From Flavobacterium sp. LHD-80 (lineage in GTDB: Bacteria > Bacteroidota > Bacteroidia > Flavobacteriales > Flavobacteriaceae): a DNA stretch of 64,000 nucleotides. Where the stretch lies: contig NZ_JAVFVS010000001.1 of the NCBI RefSeq assembly GCF_030929605.1, positions 434,001 to 498,000 on the forward strand, given 5' to 3'. A model generated the notes under the pieces. The model had not been told where the DNA came from. It did not search any database and saw only the letters and a list, made by a program, of their open reading frames with translations. The position numbers were made by a program, and so were the translations under genes. Of this stretch, positions 25,560 through 34,390 are shown one piece after another (positions within the stretch are counted from its first letter, which is position 1; each line of letters opens with the position of its first letter).

Positions 25560-28190
25560 TTAAAAATTAAACCCAAGTCTTGCATAGTAGTAAGCACCGC
25601 TGAATCCCATTTGTACGGCATCCCAATAACCTCCGGCTTCTGTGTTTCCTTGCTCATCTTGTTTCGTTGGATAAACATTGAATAAGTTATTGCTTCCAAT
25701 GCTTATTTTTAAACTTTTGCTTAATTGGTACCCTAAAGTCAAATCAGTTACTAATCTTGGGTTGTAAACATCTTCTTCATCAGCATAATCGACTAAAACT
25801 ACTTTGCTGAATCGAGTGAAAGCTAATCCTGCATCAAATTTGTTTTTTGCATAAGTAAGATTTAAACCAAATTTACTGTCTGGTGCAGAAGCCAATAAAA
25901 AGGCTTTTTCACGATTTCCAAAAAAAGTATCAGCATCTAGGGAACCGTTTTTCACATTATCAATTTTCATGTCGTTAATGTTTCCAACTAAAGTAGCTCC
26001 GATATGCCCAAAATCATATGTTTTTTTCCAAGAAAATACTAAATCCAAACCATGAGTACTTGTATCAACTCCATTAGCAAAAAACTGAGCTTCAGAAACG
26101 CCAAGACCTAAAGAACTTGCGTCAAAATATCCTGTAAGAACGATACGATCTTTTACTTTAATATAATATCCGTCAACAGTTGCTGTAAAATCGCCGTAAG
26201 TTGCTGTGAAACCTAAAGAAGCATTTACCGCTTTTTCTTCATTTAATTTTTCAATTCCGAAAGCTCTAGTCACAGGGCTGTCATTTGGTGCTAAAAGAAC
26301 CTCAGTTGCACCGCTTGCATTGAAGTTTGTAAAACGTAAATTATAATAAATTTGTGCCAAAGATGGAGCGCGGAAACCCGTACTTACAGAACCTCTTAAA
26401 TTAATATGATCGTTAATTTTAAGTCTAGAAGCTAATTTTCCGTTTACTGTACTTCCAAAATCGCTGTAATTTTCAAAACGAACGGCTCCACTTACCATAA
26501 AAGCTTCAGTAACATCTAATTCGGCATCAGTATATAATGAAAAGTTAGTACGGCTTTCATTTACTTCATTTGCAGGGCTGTAACCTGGGAAACCTTGTGA
26601 GCTTCCAGGTCGAGGATTTCCTGAGATTGGATCAATAGGCGCGCTTTGAGTTGTTGGGTCAGTAATAGGTTTTCCATTTGTGTCGTAAGTCGTGTAGGAA
26701 CCTTCTTCGCCAGCAAAAATTTCGAATTTCTCTACTCTAAATTCTGTTCCAAAAGCGATATTAAAACCACTCATAACATCATCATAGTTTTTAGAAATAT
26801 CAAAATTAGTAGTGTTTTGAAGCAAACTGTGTCCTCCCGCGTTAAATGCAGTTGGAGAATTTTCTTCAAGCGAAGCGTTTAAAGTTCCTTTAATGTCATA
26901 TTCAAATTTGTTCTTTCCAAATGTATTGCTCAAATCCATTTTCCATCCGCCGCCAGTTGTCGTTCTAATTCCGGCCGCTAATGAATTATCTCTAATATTC
27001 GAAGTAATTCTTGGAGTATAACCGCCAGGATAAATTGCTTCTACAACTCTTTCGCCGTCATTTCTTGTAAAGGCATAGGCATCAGTATTTCTGAAATTAC
27101 TGCCTCCAAAAGCATAAAGTTCTGTTCTATCTGATAATGGAAGTGAAAAATTTCCGAAGAAATTTATTCCGTTCATTTGTGCATCGCCAAAACCTTTTCT
27201 AAAATCATAAGCAGGTCTTAACGTTTTGTCTTTATTGATGAATTCACCAGTAAAATTGGCATATCCGCCTTTGCTTCCAACAGAAAAACCATAATTTGCT
27301 GCAACTTTCAGAGAGCCTCCGTCAAAAGATTTATCTTTTCCGTAAGAGTTTCCATTTCCTTTTTGATCAAGTCTGAAACCGTCAGTATTTGGTGTTCCAT
27401 GCAAAAAGTCTCCTTTTGCATTGGTATTAAAAACACCATAAGTAACAGAACCTGAAAGTTCTTTTACATTATCATTCGTTATAATATTAATAACTCCGGC
27501 AATCGCATCAGAACCATATTGAGCTGCCGCGCCATCACGTAAAATTTCAATTCTTTTGATCGAAGCAGCTGGAATTGCATTTAAATCTGTTCCTGTATTT
27601 CCGCGTCCTCTAGTTCCAAATAAATTGATAAGAGACGATTGGTGTCTTCTTTTTCCATTAATCAAAACTAAAGTCTGGTCAGGTCCCATACCTCTTAAAG
27701 AAGCAGGATCAACGTGGTCAGCTCCATCTGAACCAGATTGTTTATTGGCATTAAATGAAGGAGCCACATATTGAAGCAACTGATTGATTTCGATTTTACC
27801 ACTCTGCGTAGTAACATCTTTTACGTTGATTACATCAATAGGAACAGCTGAATTTACAACAGTTCTTTTAGTGCTTCGGGAACCTACAACAACGACGTCA
27901 TTTAGCACCTGACCGCCGCTTTCGTCCAAACTAATTTCCATTTTATCTAATGCTGTTTTTTCGACAGTTGTAAATCCAACATAAGTAAAAAGTAATTTAG
28001 CACCTTCTTTTACTTTTATTTTAAAACCGCCATCAACATCGGTAGAAACACCATTTGTAGTTCCTTTTTCGACAATATTTACACCTGGTAGTGGTGTACC
28101 TGTTTTGTCTTTGACGACTCCCGAGATTTCTTTTTGAGCGAAAAGAAATACTGTATTTAAAAGAAATACGAGTAATGCAATTTTTTTCAT
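25560..28190 (-). CDS. TonB-dependent outer-membrane receptor
   Basis: The 876-residue receptor has a signal peptide (MKKIALLVFLLNTVFLFAQ). A CarboxypepD_reg-like domain follows (about 22-100, ISGVVKDKTGTPLPGVNIVE), then a plug domain (about 120-240, LVLINGKRRHQSS, RDGAAAQYGSDAIAGVIN), and a 22-strand barrel ending in aromatic YYARLGFNF. Such proteins import siderophores, vitamins or glycans using TonB energy; no SusD partner is adjacent, so a non-glycan ligand is more likely. I chose the ATG at 28190: an in-frame ATG at 28313 would add 41 residues ahead of the signal peptide. Ligand unknown. Confidence 0.9.
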   Translation of the reverse strand: MKKIALLVFLLNTVFLFAQKEISGVVKDKTGTPLPGVNIVEKGTTNGVSTDVDGGFKIKVKEGAKLLFTYVGFTTVEKTALDKMEISLDESGGQVLNDVVVVGSRSTKRTVVNSAVPIDVINVKDVTTQSGKIEINQLLQYVAPSFNANKQSGSDGADHVDPASLRGMGPDQTLVLINGKRRHQSSLINLFGTRGRGNTGTDLNAIPAASIKRIEILRDGAAAQYGSDAIAGVINIITNDNVKELSGSVTYGVFNTNAKGDFLHGTPNTDGFRLDQKGNGNSYGKDKSFDGGSLKVAANYGFSVGSKGGYANFTGEFINKDKTLRPAYDFRKGFGDAQMNGINFFGNFSLPLSDRTELYAFGGSNFRNTDAYAFTRNDGERVVEAIYPGGYTPRITSNIRDNSLAAGIRTTTGGGWKMDLSNTFGKNKFEYDIKGTLNASLEENSPTAFNAGGHSLLQNTTNFDISKNYDDVMSGFNIAFGTEFRVEKFEIFAGEEGSYTTYDTNGKPITDPTTQSAPIDPISGNPRPGSSQGFPGYSPANEVNESRTNFSLYTDAELDVTEAFMVSGAVRFENYSDFGSTVNGKLASRLKINDHINLRGSVSTGFRAPSLAQIYYNLRFTNFNASGATEVLLAPNDSPVTRAFGIEKLNEEKAVNASLGFTATYGDFTATVDGYYIKVKDRIVLTGYFDASSLGLGVSEAQFFANGVDTSTHGLDLVFSWKKTYDFGHIGATLVGNINDMKIDNVKNGSLDADTFFGNREKAFLLASAPDSKFGLNLTYAKNKFDAGLAFTRFSKVVLVDYADEEDVYNPRLVTDLTLGYQLSKSLKISIGSNNLFNVYPTKQDEQGNTEAGGYWDAVQMGFSGAYYYARLGFNF

Positions 28191-28342
28191 GGTAGGTTGG
28201 TTTTTTGGTTTGTTTTTATTGGTTACGGTTATAAAATTAGTTTTTTTTAACAAAAACTTAATAAAAAGTTTAAAAATTTTTAAGAATAAGCGATAAATTA
28301 TATTATTACACATTTTTACTTCGCTCTCGAGGTATTAAATCT

Positions 28343-28350
28343 TATATTTG
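28343..28350 (+). promoter_or_regulatory. Candidate -7 element upstream of ychF
   Basis: TATATTTG matches TAnnTTTG, 135 bases before the ychF ATG. There is no clear TTG at -33. The gap 28191-28484 otherwise shows no gene and no marked repeat. Confidence 0.4.
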
Positions 28351-28484
28351 CAAAATTTTAAAGCCAAAAAATAGCATTTTGGCAGAAAATCAAAAAAGTA
28401 CACGTAAAACATAAACCATTACGACAGAAGTGTTAATGGTCTGGCCTGAAAAAATCAGTGTCATAAAATAAATAGAAACAACAG

Positions 28485-29579
28485 ATGAAAGCAGGAATTG
28501 TAGGATTACCAAATGTTGGAAAATCAACATTATTTAATTGTTTATCTAATGCAAAAGCGCAAAGTGCAAACTTTCCGTTTTGTACAATCGAACCTAATAT
28601 TGGCGTTGTAAACGTTCCGGATCCAAGAATCAACAAGTTGGAAGAATTGGTAAAACCAGAGCGCGTGCAAATGGCAACAGTTGATATTGTTGATATCGCA
28701 GGTTTGGTAAAAGGAGCAAGTAAAGGTGAAGGTCTTGGAAACCAGTTTTTAGGAAACATTAGAGAGTGTAATGCAATCATTCACGTTTTACGTTGTTTTG
28801 ACAATGATAATATCGTTCACGTTGACGGAAATGTTAACCCAATTCGTGATAAAGAAACTATCGATATCGAATTGCAGTTAAAAGATTTAGAAACAATCGA
28901 AAAACGTTTAGAAAAAGTAAAACGTGCTGCGAAAACTGGAAATAAAGAAGCTCAAACTGAAGAAGCTTTATTAAACAGAATTAGAGAAGCTCTTTTACAA
29001 GCAAAATCAGCTAGAACAATTATTCCTCAAAGTAATGATGAAGAAGTTTTGATGGAAGGTTTTCAATTGATTACTGCAAAACCAGTTTTATACGTTTGTA
29101 ATGTTGATGAAGGTTCTGCTGTAAACGGCAACAAATATGTTGATCAAGTTCGTGAATTAGTAAAAGATGAAGATGCTGAAGTAATTATTCTTTCAGTAGG
29201 AGCAGAGGCTGATATTACTGAATTAGAAAGCTACGAAGAGCGTCAGGTTTTCCTTGAAGATATGGGATTAACTGAGCCGGGAGCTTCTGTTTTAATTCGT
29301 GCAGCTTATAAATTATTAAAACAACAAACTTACTTTACCGCTGGTGTAAAAGAGGTTCGTGCTTGGACAATCAACATTGGAGCTACAGCACCACAAGCAG
29401 CTGGAGTTATCCACACTGATTTTGAAAAAGGTTTCATCCGTGCTGAAGTTATTTCATATGAAGATTACGTTCAATACGGTTCTGAGGCTAAAGCAAAAGA
29501 AGCAGGAAAATTCAAAGTAGAAGGAAAAGAATATATTGTTAAAGATGGTGATGTAATGCATTTCCGTTTTAACGTTTAA
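28485..29579 (+). CDS. ychF: Redox-regulated ATPase YchF
   Basis: This 364-residue OBG-family P-loop protein has G1 GLPNVGKST (7-15), the switch sequence DIAGLVKGASKGEGLGNQFL (residues 67-86) and the NVD motif in place of the usual NKxD (VCNVDEGS), which explains its ATP rather than GTP specificity. A C-terminal TGS domain follows. YchF binds ribosomes and is involved in oxidative-stress responses. It is monocistronic with a hairpin terminator, and full length for the family. Confidence 0.96.
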   Translation: MKAGIVGLPNVGKSTLFNCLSNAKAQSANFPFCTIEPNIGVVNVPDPRINKLEELVKPERVQMATVDIVDIAGLVKGASKGEGLGNQFLGNIRECNAIIHVLRCFDNDNIVHVDGNVNPIRDKETIDIELQLKDLETIEKRLEKVKRAAKTGNKEAQTEEALLNRIREALLQAKSARTIIPQSNDEEVLMEGFQLITAKPVLYVCNVDEGSAVNGNKYVDQVRELVKDEDAEVIILSVGAEADITELESYEERQVFLEDMGLTEPGASVLIRAAYKLLKQQTYFTAGVKEVRAWTINIGATAPQAAGVIHTDFEKGFIRAEVISYEDYVQYGSEAKAKEAGKFKVEGKEYIVKDGDVMHFRFNV

Positions 29580-29626
29580 TTTTTTTCTTTACGATAATAG
29601 AAGAAAGAACAAAGAATAAAGACTTG

Positions 29627-29655
29627 AACTGCTGGAGAAATTCAGCAGTTTTTTT
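29627..29655 (+). terminator. ychF terminator
   Basis: AACTGCTG and CAGCAGTT close a hairpin that is followed by T7. Confidence 0.85.
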
Positions 29656-29680
29656 ATGCTCAAAACATTAGGTTTCGTAT

Positions 29681-29771
29681 TGTCAGGCTGAGCGGAGTCG
29701 AAGCTCCACAAAGATTGGCGATTTAGATTGTATTGCTACCTGCGTGTCCTTCGACTCCGCTCAGGATGACA
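29681..29771. repeat. REP-like inverted pair in a 321-base gap
   Basis: TGTCAGGCTGAGCGGAGTCGAAG (29681-29703) and its complement at 29749-29771 match in 21 of 23 positions, separated by 45 bases. The same arm stands alone at 25527-25551. GC content is clearly above the surroundings. The remaining gap (29772-29900) holds no gene that I can see. Confidence 0.75.
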
Positions 29772-29900
29772 AAAAAATGAGAGTAAATCTGCTTGATCTG
29801 TAAAATCTGCGAGAGATAAATTTCAGCATTAAAATTTTTGGCTCAAAAATTGGTTACAGAAAAATTAACCAATTACTAATCTAAAAATCAACCAATCAAA

Positions 29901-30578
29901 ATGCTTAAAAAATCTTTCAAATTTCTCGGCTGGACACTATTCGGATTTTTCACTTTCCTTGCGTTGTATATTTCATCAGTCCTTATTATTTCAAAAATCA
30001 CAGTGAATTCAGATATTGCAAAAGTCGAAGAACAAAATGCAATTCCTATTTATATTCTTTCGAACGGAGTTCATACTGATATTGTAGTTCCTGTAAAAAA
30101 CGAAATTAAAGACTGGCGAAATGAAATTCAGTTCAGTCAAACTCAATCAAAAGACTCTTTAATGAATTTTATCGCTTTCGGCTGGGGCGATAAAGGTTTT
30201 TATCTCGATACGCCAGAATGGTCAGACTTAAAAGCGAGTACAGCTTTTAAAGCGGCTTTTGGCGTAAGTTCTTCTGCAATGCACACGACATTTTTCAAAC
30301 AATTAAGAGAAGGCGACGATTGCAAACGCATTTTGGTTTCAAAAGAAAACTATCAAAATTTAGTCGATTATATCACTAACAGTTTCAGCGATCCAGTTCA
30401 CCCACAATGGATTGAAGGTCACAGCTACGGGAGAAAAGATGCTTTTTATGAAGCAAAAGGAAGTTACAGTCTTTTTAATACTTGCAACACTTGGGCAAAT
30501 AGTGCTTTAAAAGCTGCCAACCAAAAAGCGAGTTTATGGACTGTTTACGATAAAGGGATTTTTTGTCATTATAAATAA
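29901..30578 (+). CDS. TIGR02117 family protein
   Basis: The 225-residue protein has an N-terminal membrane anchor (about 9-33). The TIGR02117/DUF2459 domain includes SNGVHTDIVVPV (54-65), FGWGDKGFYLDTP (91-103), the SAMHTTFF element, and the C-terminal NTCNTWANSALKAA with a conserved Cys and Trp. The Cys/His pattern suggests a papain-like hydrolase fold, but no activity is known to me. It is preceded by REP-like repeats and probably transcribed alone. Confidence 0.85.
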   Translation: MLKKSFKFLGWTLFGFFTFLALYISSVLIISKITVNSDIAKVEEQNAIPIYILSNGVHTDIVVPVKNEIKDWRNEIQFSQTQSKDSLMNFIAFGWGDKGFYLDTPEWSDLKASTAFKAAFGVSSSAMHTTFFKQLREGDDCKRILVSKENYQNLVDYITNSFSDPVHPQWIEGHSYGRKDAFYEAKGSYSLFNTCNTWANSALKAANQKASLWTVYDKGIFCHYK

Positions 30579-30640
30579 ACTTTTAGTGTAGTCCCTACGG
30601 GACAATTATTACGAGCAGATTTTTAGGGTTGCCAATATTT

Positions 30641-30739
30641 AATCTCTACGAGATTATTCCGTTAGGAATTCAATATTCGTAGCTTTAAAATTATAATCTC
30701 CCTCGACAGATTATTCCGTTAGGAATTTCATATTGGTAG
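30641..30739. repeat. Direct repeats of ATTATTCCGTTAGGAATT
   Basis: Two direct copies (30652-30682 and 30709-30739) share 28 of 31 bases and each follows an AATCT-(C)-AGATT palindrome. A related GTCCCTACGGGAC palindrome is at 30592. The unit length is about 57 bases. Confidence 0.65.
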
Positions 30740-30830
30740 ACATGGAAAAAATATAAAATTCGCCTAAAAATCAAGAAGAAGGAACTTTTCATTATTGCGT
30801 AAATTTGAGAGAATATCAAAAAAGCAGCAA

Positions 30831-31790
30831 ATGAAAATTAAAAATATATTCTCCAAAACCTGGTTTCTTTTAAAGAATACTTTTTTAGAATTTAATGATG
30901 ATAATGCCATTAAACTGAGTGCTGCACTCGCATATTATACCATTTTTGCGTTGCCACCTTTATTGATTATCATCATCACAATTTGTGGTGTCTTTTTTGG
31001 AGAAGAAGCAGTGACAGGCGAATTATACGGACAAATAAACGGTTTGGTAGGTAACGGCGCGGCGAGTCAAATTCAGGAAGCTATTAAAAATGTACAATTA
31101 TCTGGCGATAATGTATTTGCAACCGTGTTTGGAGTTGTAATGTTGTTAATTGGGGCGTCGGGAGTTTTTGCAGAGATACAAAGTTCTATAAATTTTATTT
31201 GGGGATTGCGTGCGAAACCGGATAAAGGAGTTAAAAAATTCATTCAAAACCGCTTAATGTCATTCTCAATGATCGTTTCTGTGGGTTTTTTAATGTTGGT
31301 CAGTCTTTTTATAAGTACCACTTTAGATTTGCTTAGCACACGTTTAAAAGTCTATTTTCCGGAGAGCACAGTTTATTTATTTTATGTAATTAATATCATT
31401 ATTGTGCTGGCGAGTATTAGCACTCTTTTTGCGATTATTTTTAGAACATTGCCAGACGGAAAAATAAGATGGAAAGATGCTTTTATAGGATCAGGAGTTA
31501 CTGCAGTCCTATTTATGATTGGTAAATTTGCAATTGGACTTTATTTAGGTAATTCTACTGTTGCTTCGGTTTATGGCGCGGCAGGTTCTGTAATAATAAT
31601 TCTGGTTTGGGTTTATTATTCGGCAATAATTCTGTATTTTGGGGCTGAATTTACGAAAGTCTATGCTAAATCATATGGAGGAAAAATTTATCCAAATGAG
31701 TACTCTGTAGAAATAGCAAAAGAGATTTACGAAATCGACGGACCAAAAAAAGAACCAATAGAAGAAACATTACAAAAAGAGAAACCATGA
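30831..31790 (+). CDS. YihY/virulence factor BrkB family membrane protein
   Basis: The 319-residue protein of the YihY/UPF0761 family has six transmembrane segments (first about 33-55). The family sequence KLSAALAYYTIFALPPLLII lies at its start, then GASGVFAEIQSSINFIW and the motif GRGLY-like FYLGNST. The product was formerly miscalled RNase BN; a transporter or permease role is more likely. I chose the ATG at 30831 over a TTG at 30795; TAAATTTG at 30800-30807 looks like its -7 element. Its stop overlaps the next ATG by 4 bases, so it is coupled to the reductase. Confidence 0.88.
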   Translation: MKIKNIFSKTWFLLKNTFLEFNDDNAIKLSAALAYYTIFALPPLLIIIITICGVFFGEEAVTGELYGQINGLVGNGAASQIQEAIKNVQLSGDNVFATVFGVVMLLIGASGVFAEIQSSINFIWGLRAKPDKGVKKFIQNRLMSFSMIVSVGFLMLVSLFISTTLDLLSTRLKVYFPESTVYLFYVINIIIVLASISTLFAIIFRTLPDGKIRWKDAFIGSGVTAVLFMIGKFAIGLYLGNSTVASVYGAAGSVIIILVWVYYSAIILYFGAEFTKVYAKSYGGKIYPNEYSVEIAKEIYEIDGPKKEPIEETLQKEKP

Positions 31791-32311
31791 AAATAGTAGC
31801 CTTTGGAGGAAGTAACAGCAAGCAATCCATTAATAAACATTTAGCAACTTATGCATCTAGTTTGTTTGAAAATGCTGATGTTGAAGTTTTAGATTTAAAC
31901 GATTTTGCAATGCCTGTTTTTAGTGTTGATCTTGAAAAAGAAGTGGGTCAGCATTCATTGGCACAAGCCTTTCTAAACAAACTCAAAGAGGCTGATATTT
32001 TAGTAGTTTCAATGGCAGAAAATAACGGAAATTATTCTGTCGCTTTCAAAAATGTTTTTGATTGGAGTTCTAGAATCGAGAAAGATGTTTTTCAACATAA
32101 ACCAATGTTGTTATTGGCAACTTCGCCAGGCGGAAGAGGAGGAGCATCAGTTTTAGGAATTGCTCAAAATCTTTTTCCTCGTTATGGCGCTGAAATTAAA
32201 GGAAGTTTCTCATTACCAGCCTTTGGCTCGAATTTTGATTTAAAAGAAAATAAAATTTCTAATCCTGAGTTAGATAAAGAACTCAAAGATATTATTAAAT
32301 CAAATTTCTAA
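31787..32311 (+). CDS. NAD(P)H-dependent FMN reductase-like flavoprotein
   Basis: The 174-residue protein is of the flavodoxin-like NADPH-dependent FMN reductase (ArsH/SsuE/YieF) family. It shows the FMN phosphate loop GGSNSKQSINKHL (8-20), the PxFSxDLE substrate region, NGNYSVAFKNVFDW (80-93), and SPGGRGGASVLG. It reduces FMN or quinones with NAD(P)H. It starts within the ATGA overlap of the YihY gene and ends directly before the first transglutaminase ATG (no intergenic base), so these three are one transcript. Confidence 0.87.
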   Translation: MKIVAFGGSNSKQSINKHLATYASSLFENADVEVLDLNDFAMPVFSVDLEKEVGQHSLAQAFLNKLKEADILVVSMAENNGNYSVAFKNVFDWSSRIEKDVFQHKPMLLLATSPGGRGGASVLGIAQNLFPRYGAEIKGSFSLPAFGSNFDLKENKISNPELDKELKDIIKSNF

Positions 32312-33286
32312 ATGCCACAAAAAAAGATTGCTCTTATATTCCTTTTGCTGAATAGTATTTTTTTGAATTATACTTTTGCGCAAAAAATTAATGAAGTCGA
32401 TAAAATCGTTGCAAAGTACCCAAAAAGCTTTGCAACAACAGAAAAATTAGCGGAAAGAATCGAAAAAGATTTCGATTCTGATTATGACAAAGCACGAGCT
32501 ATTTACAGCTGGATGGCTTTTAATATAAAATATGATTTCAATGCATTTTTGAATCCGCCTAGATCGCAAGGTTTCAGTTATTCTACTGAAGCAGAAAAAC
32601 AAAGAAAAATTAAACAGATTAATGATAATCTAATTCAGAAATCTTTTAAATCTCAAAAAGCCGTCTGTGAAGGTTTTACTGCGTTATATCAGCATTTGGC
32701 TTCTTTAATGGAAATCAAATGTGAAATCATTCGAGGAGATTCGAAAATTTCAGTACGAGATATTGGCCGGAAAACAACTTCATCAAACCATGCCTGGAAT
32801 ATGGTTCTGATTGATAAAAAATGGATTTTGGTTGATGTGACTTGGGGACAAGGTTATTATGACAGCAGTAAAGGCCGAATGGTTGCTGATTTTTCACCCA
32901 TTTATTTTGATACAGATCCTGATTATTTCTTCGCTAAACATTTTCCGGATTCAGGTTCTTATTTAGGGAATAGATTAAGTAAAGAAGATTTCCTGAATGG
33001 ACCTTTGATTTACAATAAAACGATCGAATTCGATTATAAAATCAAATCACCAGAATCGGGTTTAATTGAAGTTAAGAGGGGCGATAAAATTACTTTTGAA
33101 ATCAAAAACGTTTCAAAATCAAATCAGGTTTTTTATCTAAATAAATACAACAAGCCTGTTAAAGTTCAAAATCCAAAGGAAAAACGCGGAGGTTTAGAAT
33201 TTCAAATTCTTTATGATAATAATGTAGGAGAGTATATTACTATTTTTGTGGATACAAACAGCATTGTATCATTTAAAATTATATAA
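32312..33286 (+). CDS. Secreted transglutaminase-like protein
   Basis: The 324-residue protein has a signal peptide (about 1-24, ending YTFAQ) and a transglutaminase-core (papain-like) domain with the full catalytic triad: Cys119 (AVCEGF), His160 (SNHAW) and Asp175 (VDVTWG). The C-terminal 90 residues are a beta-rich accessory domain (KSPESGLIEVKRGDKITFEI). Bacterial members act as peptidases, peptide-bond modifiers or cross-linkers in the periplasm. It starts directly at the stop codon of the preceding gene. A close paralogue follows. Confidence 0.87.
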   Translation: MPQKKIALIFLLLNSIFLNYTFAQKINEVDKIVAKYPKSFATTEKLAERIEKDFDSDYDKARAIYSWMAFNIKYDFNAFLNPPRSQGFSYSTEAEKQRKIKQINDNLIQKSFKSQKAVCEGFTALYQHLASLMEIKCEIIRGDSKISVRDIGRKTTSSNHAWNMVLIDKKWILVDVTWGQGYYDSSKGRMVADFSPIYFDTDPDYFFAKHFPDSGSYLGNRLSKEDFLNGPLIYNKTIEFDYKIKSPESGLIEVKRGDKITFEIKNVSKSNQVFYLNKYNKPVKVQNPKEKRGGLEFQILYDNNVGEYITIFVDTNSIVSFKII

Positions 33287-33330
33287 GATAAACGATTTAC
33301 TGAATTTCATTTTTAAACTTTAAGACTATA

Positions 33331-34314
33331 ATGCCATTAAAAAAGATCGTTTTTGTACTCCTCTTGAATATTGTTTTTACTGCATCTTCTTATTCACAAA
33401 AATATAACGCGATTGACAGCATCGTTTTAAAGTATCCAAATTTTGGAAGTACTGAGAAATTGGCCGAAAGAATTCAGACAGACTTTGCATCAGAACATGA
33501 TCGTGCAAGAGCAATTTATAGCTGGATTGCATTAAATTTAGATTACGATTTAAAGACCTATTTAGATCCTCCACCACAAAAAGTATACAAATCTAAAAAT
33601 GAATTTGATGCTAAAAAACAAAGACAATTAGATCAAGCAAGTACAACTCAAAAAGCTTTTCGATCTAGAAAAGCAGTATGCGAGGGATTTTCTTTATTGT
33701 ATGCAAATTTGGCAATGAAGACTGGACTAAAATGTCAGGTAGTAACAGGTGATTCTAAAAGATTGTTGAGTGATATTGGGCGAAGACGATTAGGATCAAA
33801 TCATGCTTGGAATACAGTTCAAATTGACGGAAAATGGATATTGGTCGATGCTACTTGGGGGCAAGGTTTTTATGATGAAAACCGAAAAGTTGTGGTAAAG
33901 GAATTTACAGCCATTTATTTTGACACGGATCCTAAATATTTTTATGCCACACATTTTCCAGATGCTTCGATGTATGCAGGAAACACTGGAAACAAACAGG
34001 GATTCTTGGAAGGTCCGCTTATTTATGATCAATTTATAAGAGAACAATGCGAAATCGTTTGGCCTTTTTCTGGTATTATTCAGGCAAATGATGGAGATAA
34101 AATTACTTTCAAAATAAAAAATGTCTCAAGGTTGGATGATTTGTATTATATAGATAAAAAGGAGGAACATGTTAAGATTGAAAACCCGCAAGTAAAAGAC
34201 GGAATACTTGAATTTCAGCTCACTTATAATAGAAAATTAGGACGATTTATTTCCTTTTATGTCAATGGAAGATCTTTAGTGGATTTTAAAGTCATGCCCA
34301 AACAAAAAACTTGA
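33331..34314 (+). CDS. Secreted transglutaminase-like protein, paralogue
   Basis: This 327-residue paralogue of the preceding gene has the same layout: signal peptide (1-23, ending SYSQK), transglutaminase core with Cys117, His158 and Asp173, and a C-terminal beta domain. The two are about half identical by eye, with the core best conserved and the linker regions divergent. They lie 44 bases apart, a tandem duplication. Both triads are intact, so neither is an obvious pseudocopy. The second copy may have a different substrate. Confidence 0.87.
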   Translation: MPLKKIVFVLLLNIVFTASSYSQKYNAIDSIVLKYPNFGSTEKLAERIQTDFASEHDRARAIYSWIALNLDYDLKTYLDPPPQKVYKSKNEFDAKKQRQLDQASTTQKAFRSRKAVCEGFSLLYANLAMKTGLKCQVVTGDSKRLLSDIGRRRLGSNHAWNTVQIDGKWILVDATWGQGFYDENRKVVVKEFTAIYFDTDPKYFYATHFPDASMYAGNTGNKQGFLEGPLIYDQFIREQCEIVWPFSGIIQANDGDKITFKIKNVSRLDDLYYIDKKEEHVKIENPQVKDGILEFQLTYNRKLGRFISFYVNGRSLVDFKVMPKQKT

Positions 34315-34390
34315 TAACTGTTACTGCTGAAATTTCCTTCTTTTATTGAATTGGCGTATCTTAGCAATTCAAGATTTGAACTAATATGCC

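Noticed and set aside
28191..28313. N-terminal extension of the TonB receptor from ATG 28313
   Set aside because: It would bury the signal peptide 41 residues inside the protein and is rich in Lys/Phe/Asn from AT-rich leader DNA.
30795..30830. Longer YihY start at TTG 30795
   Set aside because: The extra 12 residues include no hydrophobic or family sequence, and a TAAATTTG -7 element overlaps this stretch; the ATG at 30831 fits the family start.
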